A program made the translations under genes and the position numbers. A stretch of 64,000 nt of DNA, taken from the NCBI GenBank assembly GCA_938092015.1, contig CALKOT010000022.1:1-64000 (forward strand), given 5' to 3'. This document shows, one piece after another, positions 26,953 to 36,663 of this stretch (position 1 is its first letter; every line of letters begins with the position of its first letter). Source of the DNA: an uncultured Paracoccaceae bacterium (GTDB lineage: Bacteria > Pseudomonadota > Alphaproteobacteria > Rhodobacterales > Rhodobacteraceae). Under the pieces are notes generated by a model that was not told the origin of the DNA, ran no database searches, and worked only from the letters and a program-made list of their open reading frames with translations.

Positions 26953-28216
26953 ACGCGCCCATATCTGGCCCATGGTCCCGACCGGTCAAGGCGCGGCGCA
27001 GAGGCAAAAACAACCCTTTTCCCTTACGGCCCGTTGCCTCTTTCACTGCGCTGGTCCACGCTTTCCAGCTTTCGGCATCCCACGGCTGAGGTGGAAGCAT
27101 CTCCATTGCTTGGGCCACAAAATCCCGGTCTTCATCGGCGACAACCGGTTCAACCGGGCCCTCCGCGACAGCCATCCAATCGGCGGCGTCAGACAACCTA
27201 TTCAAATTTGGGCGGATCGCATCCCAAAGACCCGGGTCGACTTCGAGGCGACCGCCCAATGCTTCGAATGGTGTCTCGTGCAACATTCGGGCGCTCAAAA
27301 GCTTGAGTTCATCTGGCGTTACTTTGGTCGGCGACAGGCCGAAAGTTGATATGTCGAAATTATCCGCTGCTTCCTGAAGGCTGGCGACCGGCTCAACTGG
27401 CTGAGATGAACCCAGGCGCGCGAGGTACGCGATGACCGCCCGCGGTTCTACACCTGCATCGCGCAGCTCACCGATCGCCAGTCCACCCAGACGTTTTGAT
27501 AGTTTCTCACCACCTTCGCCCGTCATAAGCGAATGATGCGCCATCACCGGTGCGATGCCGCCAAGCGTGGCGAACAACTGAATTTGCGTCGCTGTATTCG
27601 TCACATGATCAGCGCCCCGAACGATATTCGTGACGCCCATTCCCGCATCGTCCACGACCGAGCAAAGCGAATATAAGAACTGCCCATCCACCCGGATCAG
27701 CACCGGATCTGACACAGACGCTGCATCAATGGACTGAGGCCCCCGAATCTCATCAGTCCATTCGATCGCTTCATGATCCAGTTTGAACCGCCAATGAGGG
27801 CTGCGATCGGCCATCAGGTGGCCCTTTTCTTCATCGGTCAGGCGAAGCGCGCTTCGATCGTAAACCGGGGGGCGCTTCATCTGCAGCTGTTTTTTCCGCT
27901 TCAACGCCAGCTCTTCTGGTGTTTCCCAGCACGGATACAGTCGCCCAGATTCGCGCAAATCATCTGCAGCGGCCCGGTACAGCGCCATCCGTTTGGACTG
28001 CTGTTCTTCCTGATCCCACTCGATTCCCAGCCATTCCAGATCACGCCGGATCGCATCAATGTAACGATCCTCAGATCTTTCCGGGTCTGTATCGTCGATC
28101 CGCAAAATAAACTGCCCGCCCGCTTTTCTCGCAATCAGGGCATTGAAGATGGCGGTCCTCAGGTTCCCAAGGTGTAGAAAACCAGTGGGGGATGGCGCGA
28201 AGCGAGTGACTGTCAT
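26930..28216 (-). CDS. gltX: Glutamyl-tRNA synthetase
   Basis: Class I aminoacyl-tRNA synthetase, 428 residues from MTVTRFAPSPTG. The HIGH motif is HLGN and the KMSKS motif is EKLSKR. The protein belongs to the shorter alphaproteobacterial GluRS type; many of these genomes have a second gltX, and which one makes Gln-tRNA by the indirect route cannot be told. The start at 28216 is set by the conserved TRFAPSPTGFLHLG opening; nine extra codons upstream are possible. It converges on the P1 peptidase with a 23-bp overlap, so no separate terminator space exists. Confidence 0.96.
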   Translation of the reverse strand: MTVTRFAPSPTGFLHLGNLRTAIFNALIARKAGGQFILRIDDTDPERSEDRYIDAIRRDLEWLGIEWDQEEQQSKRMALYRAAADDLRESGRLYPCWETPEELALKRKKQLQMKRPPVYDRSALRLTDEEKGHLMADRSPHWRFKLDHEAIEWTDEIRGPQSIDAASVSDPVLIRVDGQFLYSLCSVVDDAGMGVTNIVRGADHVTNTATQIQLFATLGGIAPVMAHHSLMTGEGGEKLSKRLGGLAIGELRDAGVEPRAVIAYLARLGSSQPVEPVASLQEAADNFDISTFGLSPTKVTPDELKLLSARMLHETPFEALGGRLEVDPGLWDAIRPNLNRLSDAADWMAVAEGPVEPVVADEDRDFVAQAMEMLPPQPWDAESWKAWTSAVKEATGRKGKGLFLPLRRALTGRDHGPDMGAFMPYLKR

Positions 28217-28355
28217 GATCGGGACCTTTTCCAAGCTGAGCATCGGATAACGTCATCTCAGGCGCGACTGCAAGCGTCAGTGTTGTCACCACACAGAATT
28301 CTTCTTAATGTGCAGTCAATTGAGGTCCTTTTGACTTGTTGGGCGGAGCGTAAGA

Positions 28356-29759
28356 ATGCGCAGTTTCTCTCTGAGACTATTGGGCGCGAGTGTCGCGCTG
28401 GGCGCAGGCGTCAGCGTAGCTGTGGCGCAAAGCAGCGATGTCGCCGTAAAGCAGTATGACTCCGGTGGCGTCTATGAAGGTGAATTCAAAGACGGTCGGC
28501 AGCACGGGAAAGGGACGTTCACCCTTCCTGGTGGTTACGAATACACCGGCGACTGGATTGAAGGTAAAATCCAGGGCGTGGGCGTCGTCAAATATCCCAA
28601 TGGCTCTGTCTATGAAGGCGAATTCATGGATGGCGCACCTAATGGGAAAGGCAAGATCGTCTATTCAGATGGTGGGTACTATGATGGCGACTGGATCAAT
28701 GGCGTCATCGAAGGATCCGGCGAAGCGCTGTATGCCAATGGCGCGAAATATGTAGGCGCATTCAAGCAGTCTGCACACCATGGTCAGGGCGTCATGACGC
28801 GTCCGAACGGGTATCGCTATGAAGGCCAGTGGACCGAAGGGTCGGCCGATGGCGAAGGGACCGTTCGTTACTCAAACGGCTCCGTCTATACCGGCGAATT
28901 CAAAAAAGGCATTCGCGACGGCATGGGTTCGATAACCTTGTCGGACGGGTTCACTTACAACGGCGCTTGGTCAAATGGCCAGATCAACGGACAGGGCGTG
29001 GCCAGCTACGCAAATGGCGACAGCTATGAAGGTGCGTTTGAGAATGGTGAACGTCAGGGCCAGGGGGCTGCCAAATACGCCAATGGCGATGTTTATGTCG
29101 GCGAGTTTGTCGCCGGCAAACGTGAGGGCGCGGGTACACTGACCGCATCAAACGGTGATGTGTACGATGGCCAGTGGGCTGAGGGTCGATTCGAAGGTGA
29201 AGGCGTCGCTCGTCTTGCCGAAGGCAAAATTCTCGAAGGGTCATTCATCGACAACGCGATTTCGGGTAAGGGCAAAATGACCACCGCTGATGGTGGCGTC
29301 TATGACGGCGAATGGCAGGATGGCGCGATTCACGGCAAGGGCATTTTCCAGTATGCGAACGGGTCTGTCTATTCAGGCGAATTCGACAAAGGCAAAATCA
29401 GTGGCGCGGGTAAGTTGGTCGATGCCGATGGATATGAGTACGAAGGCCAGTGGCTTGATGACCGCCCACATGGCAAAGGCATAGCGCGCTTTCCTAACGG
29501 CGGCGTCTATGAAGGCGAATTCGTGGAAGGTCGCCGTGAAGGCCAGGGCAAGTTCACGCAGGCTGATGGGTTCTCGTATGAAGGTCGTTGGGTAGCGGAC
29601 CAGATCGACGGTGAAGGCTTGGCTACCTATGCCAATGGCAACACTTACAAAGGCATGTTTAAAGACAACAAACGCCACGGTCAGGGTGAAATGACCTTCG
29701 CCAATGGCGCTGTCTACAACGGTCAGTGGGTCAACGGCCAAAGGGAAACGACACAATAG
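28356..29759 (+). CDS. Exported MORN-repeat protein (about 19 repeats)
   Basis: 467 residues. A signal peptide (hydrophobic to about residue 24, cleavage near AVA-Q) is followed only by MORN repeats of 23 residues, each with a YxGxF or YxGxW core. I count 19, from YEGEFKDGRQHGKG to YNGQWVNGQRE. F-type and W-type units alternate strictly, making 46-residue pairs, except for one extra F-type unit (YEGAFENGERQGQG next to YVGEFVAGKREGAG). GGAG precedes the ATG. MORN sheets bind membranes or act as scaffolds; no enzymatic domain is fused. It stands alone, divergent from gltX. Ends with TAG. Confidence 0.92.
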   Translation: MRSFSLRLLGASVALGAGVSVAVAQSSDVAVKQYDSGGVYEGEFKDGRQHGKGTFTLPGGYEYTGDWIEGKIQGVGVVKYPNGSVYEGEFMDGAPNGKGKIVYSDGGYYDGDWINGVIEGSGEALYANGAKYVGAFKQSAHHGQGVMTRPNGYRYEGQWTEGSADGEGTVRYSNGSVYTGEFKKGIRDGMGSITLSDGFTYNGAWSNGQINGQGVASYANGDSYEGAFENGERQGQGAAKYANGDVYVGEFVAGKREGAGTLTASNGDVYDGQWAEGRFEGEGVARLAEGKILEGSFIDNAISGKGKMTTADGGVYDGEWQDGAIHGKGIFQYANGSVYSGEFDKGKISGAGKLVDADGYEYEGQWLDDRPHGKGIARFPNGGVYEGEFVEGRREGQGKFTQADGFSYEGRWVADQIDGEGLATYANGNTYKGMFKDNKRHGQGEMTFANGAVYNGQWVNGQRETTQ

Positions 29760-29805
29760 GCGTTTTTCGCTTTTCTTTAACGAGGCGAGGCTTATAGTCC
29801 GCAAC

Positions 29806-29889
29806 ATGTCACGCGAAGCATCATACACCTGGCAGAACGGCCACCAAGGCCGTATTCTAGCCTCGCTTCTACTCCTTAGCCGCCCTTAG
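29806..29889 (+). CDS. leuA leader peptide, 27 residues with a Leu-codon run
   Basis: Reads MSREASYTWQ, then ILASLLLLSRP at its end. Codon 18 is Leu (CTA) and codons 21-24 are CTT CTA CTC CTT, four Leu codons in a row including CTA, expected to be rare in this GC-rich genome. TATAGT at 29793-29798 is a fair -10 box ending 7 nt before the ATG, and there is no Shine-Dalgarno, so the peptide may be translated from a nearly leaderless mRNA. It lies 81 bp upstream of leuA. This is the standard form of a leucine-sensing attenuator peptide; the assignment is by position and codon content. Confidence 0.75.
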   Translation: MSREASYTWQNGHQGRILASLLLLSRP

Positions 29890-29964
29890 GCGCGCCGGGA
29901 CAGTGGTGCGCGCGTCTGAGGGATCACAAATCGCGCCGCAACAACCCCGACAAAGCTGAGGCTA
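29858..29964 (+). promoter_or_regulatory. leuA attenuator: leader Leu codons pair with the leuA ribosome-binding site
   Basis: TAGCCTCGCTT (29858-29868, within leader codons 18-21) is complementary over 11 pairs, with one bulged base, to AAGC-T-GAGGCTA (29953-29964), which contains the leuA Shine-Dalgarno TGAGG (29957-29961). Nested inside is a second hairpin: CCCTTAG+GCGCGC (29883-29895) with GCGCGC+CTGAGGG (29908-29913 and 29916-29922), spanning the leader stop codon. No T-run follows, so this is not a standard terminator. A ribosome stalled on the Leu codons would cover the left arm and free the leuA site. Mechanism is inferred. Confidence 0.6.
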
Positions 29965-29970
29965 TCCAAA

Positions 29971-31542
29971 ATGACTGATACAACTGCGGCGCGCGATCGC
30001 GTCATGATCTTCGACACAACTTTGCGCGATGGTGAACAATCGCCAGGTGCAACCATGACGCTGAACGAAAAGCTGGCGATTGCGCAGCTGCTCGATGAAA
30101 TGGGCGTCGATATTATTGAGGCGGGCTTTCCCATCGCCTCGGACGGCGATTTTGAAGCCGTAAGTCAGATTGCCCGTATGGCGGAAACATCTGTCATCTG
30201 CGGCCTGGCCCGCGCCGCAAAGGGCGACATTGATCGCGCCTGGGCCGCACTGGAACACGCAAAAAAACCACGCATCCATACTTTCATCGGCACCTCCCCT
30301 CTGCACCGCGAACATCAATTGCAGATGGACAAAGACCAGGTGCTGCGGAAGATTGAAGAAACCGTCAGCCATGCTCGTTCCTTATGCGAAAACGTGCAGT
30401 GGTCGCCAATGGACGCAACCCGAACTGAAGCAGATTATCTGATCGAAACAGTGAAAGTTGCAGTTGAACGAGGCGCGACTACAATCAACATTCCCGACAC
30501 GGTTGGTTACACCGCTCCGCGTGAAAGCGCACAGATTATCAAAGACTTGCTGGACAACGTTCCTGATCTGGATAAGTGCATTATTGCGACGCACTGCCAT
30601 AATGATCTCGGCATGGCGACCGCAAACTCACTTGCCGCCGTTGAGGCAGGCGCCCGCCAGATCGAATGCACAATCAACGGTCTGGGTGAACGCGCGGGCA
30701 ATACCGCGTTGGAAGAAGTTGTCATGGCTTTGAAGGTGCGTGGCGACATCATGCCCTTTCATACCGGCGTTGATACGACCAAGATCATGGCGGCCAGCCG
30801 TATGGTTGCGACAGCATCCGGCTTTGTAGTGCAACCAAACAAAGCCATCGTTGGTAAGAACGCATTTGCGCATGAATCAGGCATTCATCAGGACGGCGTT
30901 CTCAAGAATGCCGAAACGTTCGAAATTATGCGTCCGCAGGATGTCGGCCTTAGCGACAATGCATTGCCAATGGGCAAACATTCAGGCCGGGCCGCGTTTA
31001 GGGCCAAGCTGAAGGATCTTGGCATCGAGATGGGCGACAATGCGTTTCAAGAAGCATTCGTCCGTTTCAAGACATTGGCCGACACAAAGAAAGACGTCTT
31101 TGATGACGACTTGATTGCGTTGATCGACGATGAGCGAACATCGACGGCAAACGACCGGATCAAGCTGAAGTTCATGCGCGTTATCGCTGGTACCGAGGAT
31201 CCAAAATCCGCTGATGTCGTACTGACAATTGACGGGGAAGATCACGCTGCGACCGCGCAGGGAGACGGTCCAGTCGATGCTGTCTATAAGGCGATTGATG
31301 ACCTTGTTGATCATGAAGCCGTGCTGAAAGTCTATTCGGTTCAAGCCGTTACAGATGGCATTGATGCACAGGCGACGGTCTCAATCCGGCTTGAAGAAGG
31401 CGGAAAGATCGTTCAGGGACAGGCGGCGGACACCGACACCATCGTATCGTCAGCGCGCGCCTACATTATTGCGCTGAACAAACTGCTGGTACGCCGCGAA
31501 AAGACGGCTGCTTCCAACTCAGACATATCCATCGCAAGTTGA
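29971..31542 (+). CDS. leuA: 2-isopropylmalate synthase
   Basis: Condenses acetyl-CoA and 2-oxoisovalerate to 2-isopropylmalate, the committed step of leucine synthesis. 523 residues: a TIM-barrel catalytic domain with FDTTLRDGEQSPGATM (metal and substrate), THCHNDLGMATANSLAAVEA and NGLGERAGNTALEEVV, the linker with KAIVGKNAFAHESGIHQDGV, and a C-terminal regulatory domain (about 385-510) that normally binds leucine. TGAGG lies 9 nt upstream of the ATG. Control is expected at two levels: leucine feedback on the protein and the leader attenuator upstream. Confidence 0.97.
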   Translation: MTDTTAARDRVMIFDTTLRDGEQSPGATMTLNEKLAIAQLLDEMGVDIIEAGFPIASDGDFEAVSQIARMAETSVICGLARAAKGDIDRAWAALEHAKKPRIHTFIGTSPLHREHQLQMDKDQVLRKIEETVSHARSLCENVQWSPMDATRTEADYLIETVKVAVERGATTINIPDTVGYTAPRESAQIIKDLLDNVPDLDKCIIATHCHNDLGMATANSLAAVEAGARQIECTINGLGERAGNTALEEVVMALKVRGDIMPFHTGVDTTKIMAASRMVATASGFVVQPNKAIVGKNAFAHESGIHQDGVLKNAETFEIMRPQDVGLSDNALPMGKHSGRAAFRAKLKDLGIEMGDNAFQEAFVRFKTLADTKKDVFDDDLIALIDDERTSTANDRIKLKFMRVIAGTEDPKSADVVLTIDGEDHAATAQGDGPVDAVYKAIDDLVDHEAVLKVYSVQAVTDGIDAQATVSIRLEEGGKIVQGQAADTDTIVSSARAYIIALNKLLVRREKTAASNSDISIAS

Positions 31543-31605
31543 TCGTTGACGCCATGCGCCACTTTATGGTGCGTGGCGTTACCGTCTCAACGAAATGGAG
31601 ATGCA

Positions 31606-32040
31606 ATGCCGATCGAGTACTGGATTCTGCGTGATGCAAACATCACTTACGCACGCTGATACGACCATATCGACACGGCCCAGATGCGCCGCAATTTCAA
31701 ATCGTATCTGATTGACCCGCACTACCGTGCTGGCCGGCCAGAGCTGATTGATCTTAGCAGAGTCACATCCAGCGACGTCGACATTGGCGGCGTGATGATG
31801 ATTTTTAATAAGGCGAACGCACAGGATTTTGGCCAAAATTCAGGAACGTTGCCGTTCATTCTTGCGCCCGATGAAAAAAGTTACGGCCATTCACGCCAGT
31901 TTCAGAGTCTTGCCGATACCAGGGGCGGTGTTCAGATACATATTTCCGACTCAGAGGCAGCTGCGCTGGCAGTTCTTGATCGTCCAGAGACCGATCTTGA
32001 GAGCTTTCTGACCGGGCAATCTGATTGCAAACCCAAGTAA
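31606..32040 (+). pseudogene. Small conserved-type protein gene with an in-frame TGA at codon 18
   Basis: The frame starts MPIEYWILRDANITYAR with GGAG 6 nt before the ATG, meets TGA at 31657-31659, and continues in the same frame for 126 codons (YDHIDTAQMRRNFKSYLIDP and on) to TAA at 32040. The pattern of a short beta strand pair, then DPHYRAGRPELIDLSRVT, resembles small hypothetical proteins of about 140 residues common in Rhodobacteraceae (from memory, not searched). An internal ATG at 31684 could give a 118-residue product but has no obvious ribosome-binding site. Function unknown. It lies between leuA and mreB. Confidence 0.7.
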
Positions 32041-32098
32041 CAGCCTGTTCCCGTAACAAAACGGCGCAACCTGTGCACATGGCGCCATTAACGCCCCC

Positions 32099-32128
32099 TT
32101 TACGCCCCCTACCTCAACAACCTATAAG
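32099..32128 (+). promoter_or_regulatory. Likely promoter of the mreB cluster
   Basis: TTTACG (32099-32104), 18-nt spacer, TATAAG (32123-32128), with mreB starting 52 bp after the -10 box. A reasonable housekeeping promoter by eye; no experimental support. Confidence 0.45.
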
Positions 32129-32173
32129 CCCCGCTGAAACAAGAGGCCCGCAAGTGCGGGAGCAAGAGGCTAA

Positions 32174-33220
<1,047 letters not shown>

Positions 33221-33275
33221 GGTCGCGCCCCGCAACGAGAGGCCAGACAGTATCTGGCCGCTTTAGGAGCCTCCA

Positions 33276-34178
33276 ATGGCGTCGGATCGCGGCGATATCG
33301 GAACAGAGTTTGGCAAGCTGATCCGCCGTGCCCTTGCGGTAGCGATGGTGATCGTCTGCATCATGCTCTTTGCACTTTGGCGTGCTGACAATCCCCGTAT
33401 TGAACGCATGCGGATGGCATTGGCCGACTGGGCCGTTCCTTCAATTGAGCTAACGTCCAAACCTCTCGCTTCTGGCGCGGATATGGTGAAGGATTTCGAA
33501 AATTTCACCCGTGTGTACGAACAAAACAAGTCGCTGAGGCAGGAAATCCAGCGGCTAAGATCATGGCGTGAAGCCGCTCAGCAGCTCGAACGGGAAAACG
33601 CTCAACTGCGGGCGCTGAATAACCTGAAGCTCTCCGATCGCGTCGGTTATATAGCCGGCGAAGTCATTGCAGACAGCGGCAGCCCGTTCGCACAAAGTGT
33701 TCTGATCAATATCGGTTCGCTCGACGGCGTACGCGACGGCGCAGCCGCAGTGGATGGTGAGGGTCTGGTTGGAAGGATCGTTGGCGTTGGTGAACGCGCC
33801 GCCCGCGTTTTGTTGCTAACCGACTTCAACAGCCGCGTGCCAGTGAAAGTGCTGCCAAGCGGTAGGCGCGCTACCTTGTCCGGCCAAAGCGCCGATGCGC
33901 CGCGTCTATCGTTTTTGGACACTATGACAGGCGTCGCCCCTGGCGACCGCGTCACGACGACCGGTGACGGCGGGGTATTTCCCCCCGATCTGTTAGTTGG
34001 AAATGTCGCTGTGATCGGCGACAGCGGCGTTCGCATCCAGATCAGGGCAGACTATGAACGCCTCGAATTCCTCCGGGTCTTGCGTTACCGCCCATCAACT
34101 GAGATCGACACACCCGGCGGGCTGGTCATTCCAAACGAGAATGTCACTGCTGCCCCACAAGCAGAGCCTGCGGAATAA
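33276..34178 (+). CDS. mreC: Rod shape-determining protein MreC
   Basis: 300-residue bitopic protein of the elongasome. One transmembrane helix (about residues 20-38, VAMVIVCIMLFALW), a periplasmic coiled coil (about 75-115, YEQNKSLRQEIQRLRSWREA) and beta-barrel domains with the family sequence GLVGRIVGVGERAARVLLLT and PRLSFLDTMTGVAPGDRVTT. GGAG precedes the ATG. Its TAA overlaps the mreD ATG (TAATG). Confidence 0.95.
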   Translation: MASDRGDIGTEFGKLIRRALAVAMVIVCIMLFALWRADNPRIERMRMALADWAVPSIELTSKPLASGADMVKDFENFTRVYEQNKSLRQEIQRLRSWREAAQQLERENAQLRALNNLKLSDRVGYIAGEVIADSGSPFAQSVLINIGSLDGVRDGAAAVDGEGLVGRIVGVGERAARVLLLTDFNSRVPVKVLPSGRRATLSGQSADAPRLSFLDTMTGVAPGDRVTTTGDGGVFPPDLLVGNVAVIGDSGVRIQIRADYERLEFLRVLRYRPSTEIDTPGGLVIPNENVTAAPQAEPAE

Positions 34179-34720
34179 TGGTCGCCAGAGCGCCTTCGTA
34201 TCTGAAGTGGCTGAATTCGCTCGTCTTGATTGGATTCGCGTGGCTTGCAATCTTGATAGAACTGACGCCGCTGAACGAAGAAGCCAAAACCATGTTGGCG
34301 CCCGACCTTCTGTTCTGTGTCGCCGCTTTCCTTGTTCTTCGCCGTCCATCAGCAACGCCTGCTTTTCTGATCGTCATATTCGGGCTTGCGCGTGACCTTC
34401 TGGGCGGCGGGCCAGTTGGCCTGGGCGCATTGGCGTTGGTCGCTGCAATTGAATGCCTTCGCGCATTGGGAGAATTTCTAAGCCGAAGGAATGTCTTCTT
34501 CGAATTTGGCGCCGTCGCCGTGTTCAGCTTGCTGCTGATTGTCCTTCAAACGCTGGGACTGTTGATCACTTTTAGTCACACACCGCCACTGGATCAGCTG
34601 GCATCACGCGTATTTGGCACAATTCTAGCTTATCTTTTGATATACGTCTTCTTCAGATGGGTATTGCGCGTTCGCGGCGAATTCGCAGCAGACAACCGCC
34701 TGCCCCGAAAGGCCGCGTGA
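34178..34720 (+). CDS. mreD: Rod shape-determining protein MreD
   Basis: 180-residue inner-membrane protein with about five hydrophobic helices (LNSLVLIGFAWLAILIEL; FCVAAFLVLRRPS; AVAVFSLLLIVLQTLGLLI; YLLIYVFFRWVLRV). Sequence is poorly conserved in this family; the call rests on position between mreC and mrdA, size and topology. Start overlaps mreC by 1 nt and its TGA overlaps the mrdA ATG (TGATG). Confidence 0.9.
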   Translation: MVARAPSYLKWLNSLVLIGFAWLAILIELTPLNEEAKTMLAPDLLFCVAAFLVLRRPSATPAFLIVIFGLARDLLGGGPVGLGALALVAAIECLRALGEFLSRRNVFFEFGAVAVFSLLLIVLQTLGLLITFSHTPPLDQLASRVFGTILAYLLIYVFFRWVLRVRGEFAADNRLPRKAA

Positions 34721-36663
34721 TGTCCAAATTCTCGTTTCGTCCTGACAAAAAGAAGAACGCGCCATCAATGACAAGGCGCGGCGCTCTGATCCTTGGTTTG
34801 CAGGGTGCGTTGATGGGCGGCCTCGTTTGGCGGATGCGTGACCTGCAAATTGAGGCGGGCGACGAATATCGGATGTTGGCGGAAGAAAACCGAATCAATG
34901 TCCGTCTGATCCCGCCCGCCCGCGGTGAGATCACTGATAGCAAAGGTCGTCAGTTAGCGATCAATCGCCAGAACTATCGCGTCGTCATCATCCGCGAAGA
35001 GGCAGGCGATGTTGAGGCGGTGCTGGATGAACTCGGTCGTCTGATAGAGATTACACCTCGCCAGCGCAGCCGAGCCTTGCGCGAGATCAGATCAAAAAGC
35101 GCGTTCGTTCCTGTCACTGTCTCTGAGCATCTCAATTGGGACGAGTTTGCTCAGATCAACGCCAACGCCCCTGCCCTGCCCGGCGTCGCCCCAGAAGTTG
35201 GCCTGATCAGATTCTATCCAGAGCGCGAAACCCTGAGTCATATCATCGGCTACGTCGCCCGAGTTACCGAAAAAGATCTGACCCGCGCAGATGCGCAGGA
35301 TAGCCTGTTCCAGATACCCGACTTCCACATCGGCAAGACCGGGGTTGAGCGCGCAATTGAGCCGAAATTACGGGGCAACGCAGGCGCAAGTCGCATTGAA
35401 GTTAACGCGGTCGGCCGCGTCATACGTGAAATTGACCGATCAGAAGGCGTTTCAGGTGCGGATCTGGGCCTGACCATTGATCTCGATGTCCAACGTTACA
35501 CAATGGAACGCTTGGGCGAAGAAAGTGCAGCCGCAGTCGTGATGGACGTAAAGAACGGCGACATCATCGCACTGGCGTCTAACCCTGCCTTTGATCCAAA
35601 CAAATTTGTCGTCGGGATCAGCCAAAAAGAATGGGATGGCCTGCTGAACAACAAGTACCGGCCCTTGTCGAACAAGGCCGTTTCCGGCCTTTACCCGCCG
35701 GGCTCAACCTTCAAGATGATCGTCGCTCTTGCGGCCTTGGAAAAAGGCGTTGTTTCGCCCGGTGACAGAGTGTTTTGCCCGGGCAAATATAAGCTAGGCG
35801 ATCGTGATTTTCACTGTTGGAATCGTGGCGGCCATGGGCATGTGAATTTGCGCAACGCCCTGAAAGGGTCGTGCGACGTCTATTTCTACGACATAGCGCG
35901 GCGCGTTGGCATTGAATCCATCGCCGAAATGGCCCGACGATTTGGGCTGGGCGTTCAACACGATGTATCAATGTCTGCAGTTCGATCAGGGCTGATCCCG
36001 ACCAAAGACTGGAAACTGGCGTACCGCGATCAAAGCTGGCTTATCGGCGACACGCTCAACGCAGGAATCGGCCAGGGGTTTGTTCTTTCAAGCCCACTTC
36101 AGTTGGCAGTGATGACAGCACGCATGGCCGGAAATGGAACGCAGGTCGCCCCGCGTCTGATCCGTGAAGAAAACGGCGTTGAATTGATCCCCGAAGAAGC
36201 GCCTTCACTTAGCGTTGCCCCGCAACACTTGCGCGCAATCCGTGATGCGATGTTTGCAGTTTCAAACGAACGACGTGGCACGGCCTACAAAAGCCGCATT
36301 GCCGAAGCCGCGCATGCAATTGCAGGCAAAACGGGCACTAGCCAGGTGCGACGCATTACCGCGGCTGAACGCGCCCGCGGCGTGTTCAAGAACGAGGATC
36401 TGCCGTGGGAAAGACGCGACCACGCTCTCTTCGTGGGTTTTGCGCCTTATGACGATCCAAAATACGCAATTTCCGTCATCGTCGAACATGGTGGCGGCGG
36501 GTCGAAGGCTGCGGCCCCAATCGCACGCGATATCATGATGCGCGTTCTCTATCAGGGTGAACCGCCACTAACGGCATATCCCGCCAATTTACGTGATGAC
36601 ATCGAAAAGCAGCGCGAAGAACGCCGAAATGCCAAACCCCCGACTGAGGGTGAACGCGCATGA
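34720..36663 (+). CDS. mrdA: Penicillin-binding protein 2 (elongasome transpeptidase)
   Basis: 647 residues from the ATG at 34720, chosen because it overlaps the mreD stop; 21 further upstream codons are open. A short cytoplasmic segment and one anchor helix (about 24-45) lead to the pedestal domain and the transpeptidase domain. Active-site motifs: PPGSTFKMIVAL (SxxK serine), GSCDVYFYD (SxD/N position) and AGKTGTSQV (KTG). It cross-links peptidoglycan together with RodA. Ends in an ATGA overlap with rodA. Confidence 0.96.
   Translation: MSKFSFRPDKKKNAPSMTRRGALILGLQGALMGGLVWRMRDLQIEAGDEYRMLAEENRINVRLIPPARGEITDSKGRQLAINRQNYRVVIIREEAGDVEAVLDELGRLIEITPRQRSRALREIRSKSAFVPVTVSEHLNWDEFAQINANAPALPGVAPEVGLIRFYPERETLSHIIGYVARVTEKDLTRADAQDSLFQIPDFHIGKTGVERAIEPKLRGNAGASRIEVNAVGRVIREIDRSEGVSGADLGLTIDLDVQRYTMERLGEESAAAVVMDVKNGDIIALASNPAFDPNKFVVGISQKEWDGLLNNKYRPLSNKAVSGLYPPGSTFKMIVALAALEKGVVSPGDRVFCPGKYKLGDRDFHCWNRGGHGHVNLRNALKGSCDVYFYDIARRVGIESIAEMARRFGLGVQHDVSMSAVRSGLIPTKDWKLAYRDQSWLIGDTLNAGIGQGFVLSSPLQLAVMTARMAGNGTQVAPRLIREENGVELIPEEAPSLSVAPQHLRAIRDAMFAVSNERRGTAYKSRIAEAAHAIAGKTGTSQVRRITAAERARGVFKNEDLPWERRDHALFVGFAPYDDPKYAISVIVEHGGGGSKAAAPIARDIMMRVLYQGEPPLTAYPANLRDDIEKQREERRNAKPPTEGERA

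Noticed and set aside
28456-29700. Regular DNA repeats in the MORN gene as a repeat element or antisense gene
   Set aside because: Period and content follow the 23-residue protein repeat; antisense frames are shadows.
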